Shown here: positions 14,172 to 19,091 of the stretch, one piece after another
Position numbering within the stretch: the stretch's first letter is position 1
Layout of the letters: each line of letters begins with the position of its first letter
Assembly (NCBI GenBank): GCA_028292345.1
Contig: JAQGMN010000448.1
Location: 1 to 19,091, forward strand
Source of the DNA: Polaromonas sp.
GTDB taxonomy: Bacteria > Pseudomonadota > Gammaproteobacteria > Burkholderiales > Burkholderiaceae_C
Direction: 5' to 3'
DNA length: 19,091 bases
Position numbers and translations under genes: made by a program
Notes under the pieces: model-generated
Databases searched by the model: none
The model's input: the letters and a program-made list of their open reading frames with translations, nothing else
What the model was told of the DNA's origin: nothing

Positions 14172-15421
14172 CTGCCAGGCTGCGCCGTACCGGCTGGTTT
14201 TCGGGTTTTGGCAAGACCGCTTCGGATGCCCTGCCGGTGCGCCTGGGCGGCCGGAGCCTTCCGGTCAATCTCGCCACGCCGGTCCGGCTGGCGGGGCTCG
14301 ACTGGGCGCTGGTCTGGGTCAGCGTGGCCTTGCTGCTGTCCGGCCTGGTCATGGTGTATTCGGCCTCGGTGGCCATGCCCGACAACCCCAAGTTTGCGCG
14401 CTATGCCCACACTTTTTTCCTGACGCGGCATCTGTTCTCGCTGCTGATGGCGTCGATTGCCGCGTATCTGGCGTTTCAGATACCCATGTCGACCTGGGAA
14501 AAGTACGCGCCCTGGCTGTTCATGGGCTCGTTGTTGCTGCTGGCGCTGGTGCTGGTGCCCTTCATCGGCAAGGGGGTCAATGGCGCGCGGCGCTGGATTC
14601 CGCTCGGCGTCATGAACTTCCAGCCTTCGGAACTGGCCAAATTTGCCGTGCTGCTGTATGCCGCCAACTACATGGTGCGCAAGATGGAGGTGAAGGAGCG
14701 CTTCTTCCGGGCCGTGCTGCCGATGGCGTTTGCCGTAGGCATCGTCGGCGTGCTGCTGCTGGCCGAGCCCGACATGGGCGCCTTCATGGTGATTTCGGTC
14801 ATTGCCATGGGCATTCTTTTTTTGGGCGGCGTCAATGCGCGCATGTTCTTCGTGATTTCAGCGGTGGTCGTGGTGGCCTTCGGCATGATGGTGATGTTGA
14901 GCGAATGGCGGCGCGAGCGGATCTTTGCCTACATGGACCCGTGGAACGAAAAATACTCCATGGGCAAGGGTTACCAGCTGTCGCACTCGCTGATCGCCTT
15001 CGGCCGGGGTGAAATCTTTGGCGTCGGGCTGGGCGGCAGCATCGAAAAACTGCACTGGCTGCCCGAGGCGCACACCGACTTCCTGATGGCCGTGATTGGC
15101 GAGGAATTCGGCCTCATCGGCGTGCTGGTCATCATCGGCATGTTCCTGTGGATGATCCGCCGCATCATGCACATCGGCCGCCAGTCCATCGCGCTGGACC
15201 GGCTGTTCTCGGGGCTGGTGGCGCAGGGCGTCGGCATCTGGATGGGTTTTCAGACCTTCATCAACATCGGCGTGAACCTCGGCGCCTTGCCAACCAAGGG
15301 CCTGACGCTGCCCTTGATGAGTTATGGCGGCTCTGCGATCGTGATGAACCTGATTGCGCTGGGGGTGGTGCTGCGCATCGATTACGAAAACCGTGTGCTG
15401 ATGCGCGGAGGCCGCGTATGA
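14168..15421 (+). CDS. ftsW: Septal peptidoglycan polymerase FtsW (SEDS family)
   Basis: The product is 417 residues with about ten membrane helices after a 40-residue basic cytoplasmic end. FtsW polymerises lipid II into glycan strands at the division site in complex with FtsI. Family motifs include GVNGARRWIPLG at 136-147, QPSELAKF at 152-159, the catalytic Asp304 within EAHTDF (300-305), GEEFGLIG at 311-318, NIGVNLGALPTKGL at 366-379 and PLMSYGGS at 382-389. The GTG at 14168 is chosen because it overlaps the murD stop as GTGA and a purine-rich AGGGGG lies just upstream; an in-frame ATG at 14123 lies inside murD. It ends overlapping murG. Confidence 0.96.
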   Translation: MTARLRRTGWFSGFGKTASDALPVRLGGRSLPVNLATPVRLAGLDWALVWVSVALLLSGLVMVYSASVAMPDNPKFARYAHTFFLTRHLFSLLMASIAAYLAFQIPMSTWEKYAPWLFMGSLLLLALVLVPFIGKGVNGARRWIPLGVMNFQPSELAKFAVLLYAANYMVRKMEVKERFFRAVLPMAFAVGIVGVLLLAEPDMGAFMVISVIAMGILFLGGVNARMFFVISAVVVVAFGMMVMLSEWRRERIFAYMDPWNEKYSMGKGYQLSHSLIAFGRGEIFGVGLGGSIEKLHWLPEAHTDFLMAVIGEEFGLIGVLVIIGMFLWMIRRIMHIGRQSIALDRLFSGLVAQGVGIWMGFQTFINIGVNLGALPTKGLTLPLMSYGGSAIVMNLIALGVVLRIDYENRVLMRGGRV

Positions 15422-16503
15422 GCCGGCAGCGCTGCGCCCTGGTCATGGCCGGCGGCACTGGCGGCCATATTTTCCCCGGCCTGGCCGTGGCCGAGGCCTT
15501 GCGCGCGGGGGGCTGGCGCGTGCACTGGCTGGGCGGCAAGGGCAGCAGCGCCGAGCGCCCCAGCATGGAAAGCCAGCTCGTGCCGCCGCGCGGCTTTGCC
15601 TTCGAGTCGATTGATTTTTCCGGCGTCCGCGGCAAAGGTCCGGTGACCCTGGCCTTCCTGCCGCTGCGCCTGCTCAAGGCCTTCTGGCAAAGCGTGCAGG
15701 TCATCCGCCGCGTCAAGCCCGACGTGGTCGTGGGCCTGGGCGGCTACATTGCCTTTCCGGCCGGCATGATGAGCGTGCTGCTGGGCAAGCCGCTGATCCT
15801 GCATGAACAAAATTCCGTGGCCGGCCTGGTCAACCAGCTGCTGGCCCGCGTGGCCGACCGCGTTTTCACCGCGTTTCCCCATGTGCTGAAAAATGCCGAA
15901 TGGGTCGGCAATCCGCTCCGTCCGGCCTTTACCCGGCAGCTTGATCCGGCCGTGCGCTTTGCCCAGCGGCGCGGGCCGCTCAGGGTGCTGGTGGTGGGCG
16001 GCAGCCTGGGCGCAACAGCGCTGAACGAACTGGTTCCCAAGGCGCTGGCGCTGATTCCGCCGGACAGCCGCCCGCGCGTCACGCACCAAAGCGGCGCCCG
16101 CCAGCTGGAAGCGCTGCGCGCCCATTACCAGGCCGCCGGCGTGGATGCCGAACTCACGCCCTTCATCGAGGACACCGCCCAGGCCTTCGCCGATGCCGAC
16201 CTGATCATCTGCCGCGCCGGCGCCAGCACGGTGACCGAGATTGCCGCTGTCGGCGCCGCGGCGCTGTTCGTTCCCTTTCCCTCAGCGGTGGATGACCACC
16301 AGACCGCCAATGCGAAATTTCTTGTTACGCAGGGCGGCGGCTGGCTGATGCAACAACATGACCTGACGCCTGAAAAACTTGCCATAATGCTACAAAAAAC
16401 AGAGCGCCTTGCGCTTGTTCAGTCTGCGCTACAAGCCAAAAACATGCAAAAAATCGATGCCACCGCCCATCTTGTTGCCGCCTGCGAGGAGCTTGCGCGA
16501 TGA
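15418..16503 (+). CDS. murG: MurG, lipid II-forming GlcNAc transferase
   Basis: The product is 361 residues, standard for this GT28 glycosyltransferase, which transfers GlcNAc from UDP-GlcNAc to lipid I at the inner membrane face. Motifs are GGTGGH at 12-17, GLGGYIAFPAG at 106-116, HEQNSVAGLVN at 129-139, VGGSLGA at 193-199 and the UDP-GlcNAc site RAGASTVTE at 266-274. A slightly enlarged loop, KGSSAERPSME (41-51), lies between the usual LG and ME positions. Codons for about residues 323-345 coincide with a stretch that looks like an intergenic palindromic repeat. The ATG at 15418 has GGAGG (15407-15411) 6 bases upstream and overlaps the ftsW stop. Confidence 0.97.
   Translation: MSRQRCALVMAGGTGGHIFPGLAVAEALRAGGWRVHWLGGKGSSAERPSMESQLVPPRGFAFESIDFSGVRGKGPVTLAFLPLRLLKAFWQSVQVIRRVKPDVVVGLGGYIAFPAGMMSVLLGKPLILHEQNSVAGLVNQLLARVADRVFTAFPHVLKNAEWVGNPLRPAFTRQLDPAVRFAQRRGPLRVLVVGGSLGATALNELVPKALALIPPDSRPRVTHQSGARQLEALRAHYQAAGVDAELTPFIEDTAQAFADADLIICRAGASTVTEIAAVGAAALFVPFPSAVDDHQTANAKFLVTQGGGWLMQQHDLTPEKLAIMLQKTERLALVQSALQAKNMQKIDATAHLVAACEELAR
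16386..16450 (+). repeat. Repeat-like segment embedded in the murG 3' end
   Basis: The order here is an A-rich block (TGCTACAAAAAACAGAGCG), a GCGC-type imperfect hairpin centred on 16408-16428, then CAAGCCAAAAACATGC. From memory it closely resembles the short palindromic repeats scattered between genes in Comamonadaceae. It is A-rich compared with the GC-rich codons on both sides. The reading frame stays open and the encoded helix aligns with the normal MurG C-terminus. The assignment needs a genome-wide search. Confidence 0.4.
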
Positions 16504-17936
16504 AGCACGCCATCAAGCACATCCATTTCATCGGCATCGGCGGCGCGGGCATGTCCGGAATTGCCGAAGTCCTGCACAACCTGGGCTATGTGATTTCCGG
16601 TTCCGACCTGTCCGACAGCAGCACGCTGCAGCGCCTGGCCGGGCTCGGCATCCAGACCTTTGTCGGCCATGCCGCCGACAACCTGGTCCATGTCGATGCG
16701 GTGGTGACCTCCACCGCGGTTCAGCCGGACAATCCCGAAGTCCTGGCCGCGCGCGAAAAACACATTCCGGTCGTGCCGCGCGCCCTGATGCTGGCCGAAC
16801 TGATGCGCCTCAAGCAGGGCATCGCCATTGCCGGCACCCACGGCAAGACCACCACCACCAGCCTGGTCGCCTGCGTGCTGGCCGAAGGCGGACTGGACCC
16901 GACCTTCGTGATCGGCGGCAAGCTCAACAGCGCCGGCGCCAATGCCAAGCTCGGTCTGGGCGACTACATCGTGGTCGAGGCCGACGAATCCGACGCGTCA
17001 TTTTTGAACCTGCTGCCCGTGATGGCGGTGGTGACGAATATCGATGCCGACCACATGGAAACCTACGGCCACGATTTCGGCAAGCTGAAAAAGGCCTTTG
17101 TCGATTTCCTGCACCGCATGCCGTTCTACGGCACGGCGGTCCTGTGCACCGACGACCCGGTGGTCTGCGACATCGTGCCCCAGATGTCCTGCCCCATCAC
17201 CAGCTATGGCCTGAACGAGGACGCCCAGGTGCGCGCCGTGAACGTGCGCGCTGTCGGCGCGCAGATGCATTTCACCGCGCAGCGCCGCAATGGCGTGCAG
17301 TTGCCCGACATGGACGTGGTGCTGAACCTGGCCGGCCAGCACAACGTGCTCAATGCCCTGGCCGCCATTGCCATCGCGGTGGAACTCAACGTGCCCGATG
17401 CGGCAGTGCAAAAGGCGCTGCTTGGCTTCACCGGCGTGGGCCGGCGCTTCCAGGGCTACGGCGACCTGCCCGCCAGGGACGGCGGCCGGTTCACGCTGAT
17501 CGAGGATTACGGCCACCATCCGGTCGAAGTCGCCGCCACGCTGTCGGCGGCGCGCGGCGCTTTTCCGGGGCGGCGGCTGGTGCTGGCATTCCAGCCGCAC
17601 CGCTACACCCGCACCCGCGACTGTTTCGAGGATTTCGTCCGGGTCATCAGCAGCCATGCCGACGCGGTCCTGCTGGCCGAGGTCTATTCCGCTGGCGAAG
17701 CGCCGATCGTGGCGGCCGACGGCCGCTCCCTGGCGCGTGCGCTGCGCGTGGCCGGCAAGGTCGAGCCGGTGTTCGTGGATGCCATCGCGGCCATGCCCCA
17801 GGCCATCCTGGACGCGGCGCTGGACGGCGACGTGGTGATGTGCATGGGCGCCGGCTCCATCGGGCAGGTGCCCGCCCGGGTCGTCGCCATGCTTGAGCGC
17901 CAGGAACTCACCGTGCTGGAAGGGCAATGCGCATGA
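16500..17936 (+). CDS. murC: UDP-MurNAc:L-alanine ligase MurC
   Basis: The product is 478 residues, normal for MurC, which starts the stem peptide by adding L-alanine to UDP-MurNAc. The N-terminal domain has HFIGIGGAGMSGIAEVL at 9-25 and GSDLSDSS at 34-41. The Mur ligase domain has the P-loop GTHGKTT at 112-118 and EADESDASFL at 160-169. EDYGHHPVEV and FQPHRYTRT in the C-terminal part are diagnostic for MurC rather than the other ligases. The ATG at 16500 overlaps the murG stop as ATGA, with a GAGGAG ribosome site just upstream. Its stop overlaps the preferred ddlB start. Confidence 0.97.
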   Translation: MKHAIKHIHFIGIGGAGMSGIAEVLHNLGYVISGSDLSDSSTLQRLAGLGIQTFVGHAADNLVHVDAVVTSTAVQPDNPEVLAAREKHIPVVPRALMLAELMRLKQGIAIAGTHGKTTTTSLVACVLAEGGLDPTFVIGGKLNSAGANAKLGLGDYIVVEADESDASFLNLLPVMAVVTNIDADHMETYGHDFGKLKKAFVDFLHRMPFYGTAVLCTDDPVVCDIVPQMSCPITSYGLNEDAQVRAVNVRAVGAQMHFTAQRRNGVQLPDMDVVLNLAGQHNVLNALAAIAIAVELNVPDAAVQKALLGFTGVGRRFQGYGDLPARDGGRFTLIEDYGHHPVEVAATLSAARGAFPGRRLVLAFQPHRYTRTRDCFEDFVRVISSHADAVLLAEVYSAGEAPIVAADGRSLARALRVAGKVEPVFVDAIAAMPQAILDAALDGDVVMCMGAGSIGQVPARVVAMLERQELTVLEGQCA

Positions 17937-18910
17937 ACGCCCATCCCTCAAACTTCGGCAAGGTCGCCGTCCTGATGGGCGGGCGCTCGGCCGAGCGTGA
18001 AATTTCGCTGATGTCGGGGCAGGGCGTGCTGCAGGCGCTGCGCTCGCAGGGTGTGGACGCCCATGCCTTCGACCCGGCCGAACGCGACCTGGGCGACTTG
18101 AGGAAAGAGGGCTTTGCCCGCTGCTTCATCGCGCTGCATGGCCGCTTCGGCGAGGACGGCACGGTGCAGGGCGCGCTGGAACTGCTCGGCATTCCCTACA
18201 CCGGCTCGGGCGTCATGGCGTCGAGCATGGCCATCGACAAGGTCATGACCAAGCGCGTGCTGCTGTCCGAGAACCTGCCCACGCCGCGCTATGTGCTGCT
18301 GCGCCGGGGCGGATATGGTCCGGCAGAGGTCGATGCCGTGGCCGACATGCTTGGCCTGCCGCTGATCGTGAAGCCCGCGCGCGAAGGCTCGTCGCTGGGT
18401 CTGACCAAGGTCACGGACCCCGACGGCATGGCCGCTGCCGTGGCGCTGGCCGAAAAAATGGACGCCGACATCCTGTGCGAGCAGTTCGTCAGCGGCGACG
18501 AGGTGACCTGCCCGGTGCTGGGCTCCGGCGCGCAGGCGCAGGCGCTGCCGGTCATCCGCATCGTCGCGCCCGAGGGCAACTACGACTACCAGAACAAGTA
18601 CTTCACCGACACCACGCAGTACCTGGTGCCCTGCGGCCTGCCGCCTGGCGAAGAGCAGGCCATCCAGCAGCTCGTGCTGCAGGCTTTTCGTACCCTGAAC
18701 TGCCGGGGCTGGGCGCGGGCCGACGTGATGATCGACCAGGCCACGCGCCAGCCCTACCTGCTGGAGATCAACACCTCGCCTGGCATGACCGGGCATTCGC
18801 TGGTGCCCATGTCTGCGCGGGCGGCGGGCATTTCCTATGAAACCCTGTGCGTCCAGGTGCTGCAAACCGCAGCGCTGGATTGCCAGCCGCAGGATGGAAC
18901 ACTGCCGTGA
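17933..18910 (+). CDS. ddlB: D-alanine--D-alanine ligase DdlB
   Basis: The product is 325 residues, an ATP-grasp enzyme that makes the D-Ala-D-Ala dipeptide used by MurF. Motifs are VLMGGRSAEREISLMSG at 13-29, HGRFGEDGTVQG at 69-80, GIPYTGSGV at 86-94, the ATP-binding region VKPAREGSSLG, and the C-terminal metal-binding EINTSPGMTGHSLVP. Two ATGs are candidates; 17933 is preferred because GGAAGGG (17918-17924) is 8 bases upstream and the codon overlaps the murC stop as ATGA. ATG 17927 would add two residues and sits only 2 bases from that ribosome site. Its stop overlaps the ftsQ GTG. Confidence 0.96.
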   Translation: MNAHPSNFGKVAVLMGGRSAEREISLMSGQGVLQALRSQGVDAHAFDPAERDLGDLRKEGFARCFIALHGRFGEDGTVQGALELLGIPYTGSGVMASSMAIDKVMTKRVLLSENLPTPRYVLLRRGGYGPAEVDAVADMLGLPLIVKPAREGSSLGLTKVTDPDGMAAAVALAEKMDADILCEQFVSGDEVTCPVLGSGAQAQALPVIRIVAPEGNYDYQNKYFTDTTQYLVPCGLPPGEEQAIQQLVLQAFRTLNCRGWARADVMIDQATRQPYLLEINTSPGMTGHSLVPMSARAAGISYETLCVQVLQTAALDCQPQDGTLP

Positions 18911-19091
18911 GCCGTGCCATGCCACTGCCAGCCGCCCTGCCGCCGGACGTCAGGCTCATGAACACCGTCTCGGTGTTTCTGGGCCTGGCGTTCTGCGCCA
19001 TGGTGCTGGCGCTTGGCATGGCCTGGCTGGTGCGACAGCCGGCCTTCAACCTCAGCACCATCCGCGTCGGCGGCGACCTGGTGCACAACAA
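18907..19091 (+). CDS. ftsQ: Cell division protein FtsQ, N-terminal part (cut by window edge)
   Basis: Sixty-one codons are visible. A cytoplasmic end of about 18 residues is followed by a single transmembrane helix near residues 19-43 (SVFLGLAFCAMVLALGMAWLV) and the beginning of a POTRA-like domain (FNLSTIRVGGDLVHNN). This layout and the position after ddlB identify FtsQ, the bitopic protein that links FtsL/FtsB to the divisome. GTG 18907 is preferred: GGATGGA (18892-18898) lies just upstream and GTGA overlaps the ddlB stop. ATG 18919 is an in-frame alternative. The remainder, probably followed by ftsA and ftsZ, lies outside the window. Confidence 0.93.
   Translation, partial: MSRAMPLPAALPPDVRLMNTVSVFLGLAFCAMVLALGMAWLVRQPAFNLSTIRVGGDLVHN

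Noticed and set aside
1..19091. CRISPR arrays, insertion sequences, tRNA or rRNA genes
   Set aside because: No regularly spaced identical repeats, transposase motifs, terminal inverted repeats with target duplications, or tRNA/rRNA signatures were seen.

Overview
The window is chromosomal DNA from a betaproteobacterium. Product sequences, high G+C coding DNA and gene arrangement fit Burkholderiales, most likely Comamonadaceae (Polaromonas/Rhodoferax/Acidovorax-like). That placement is from memory of these families, not from a search. All convincing genes are on the + strand, and the right three quarters is the division and cell wall (dcw) cluster.

Left part (1-4359): the 3' end of a gene for an RlmI-like 23S rRNA m5C methyltransferase; a short gap with a degenerate palindromic repeat; a COG0523 (CobW/YjiA-type) metal-handling GTPase with a CxCC motif and a His-rich stretch; a 342-base gap with possible leader hairpins; a DksA-family RNA polymerase regulator that keeps only one of the four classical zinc cysteines; and a 591-residue protein with TPR-like and STAS-like regions, probably cotranscribed with dksA.

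Middle (4360-5168): 809 bases with no supportable gene, visibly richer in A/T than its surroundings. It holds several inverted repeats, including a 41-base dyad at 4973-5013, and ends in a MraZ-type operator: four GTG-starting units at an exact 10-base pitch just before mraZ.

Right part (5169-19091): mraZ, rsmH, ftsL, ftsI, murE, murF, mraY, murD, ftsW, murG, murC, ddlB and the start of ftsQ, in the canonical proteobacterial order and very tightly packed. From ftsL on, consecutive genes overlap by 4 to 11 bases, which suggests one translationally coupled operon. MurE, MurF, MurC, MurD and Ddl build UDP-MurNAc-pentapeptide. MraY and MurG turn it into lipid II, FtsW polymerises it and FtsI cross-links it at the septum. 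FtsL and FtsQ are scaffold proteins of the same machine. MurE carries the DNPR motif, so the wall is expected to contain meso-diaminopimelate.

No tRNA, rRNA, CRISPR array, insertion sequence or phage gene was seen. No clearly new multi-gene system is present. The items most worth a second look are the single-cysteine DksA beside a zinc-type GTPase, the repeat-like segment inside the murG coding sequence, the structured non-coding gap before mraZ, and a possible 16-codon coupling ORF between rsmH and ftsL.
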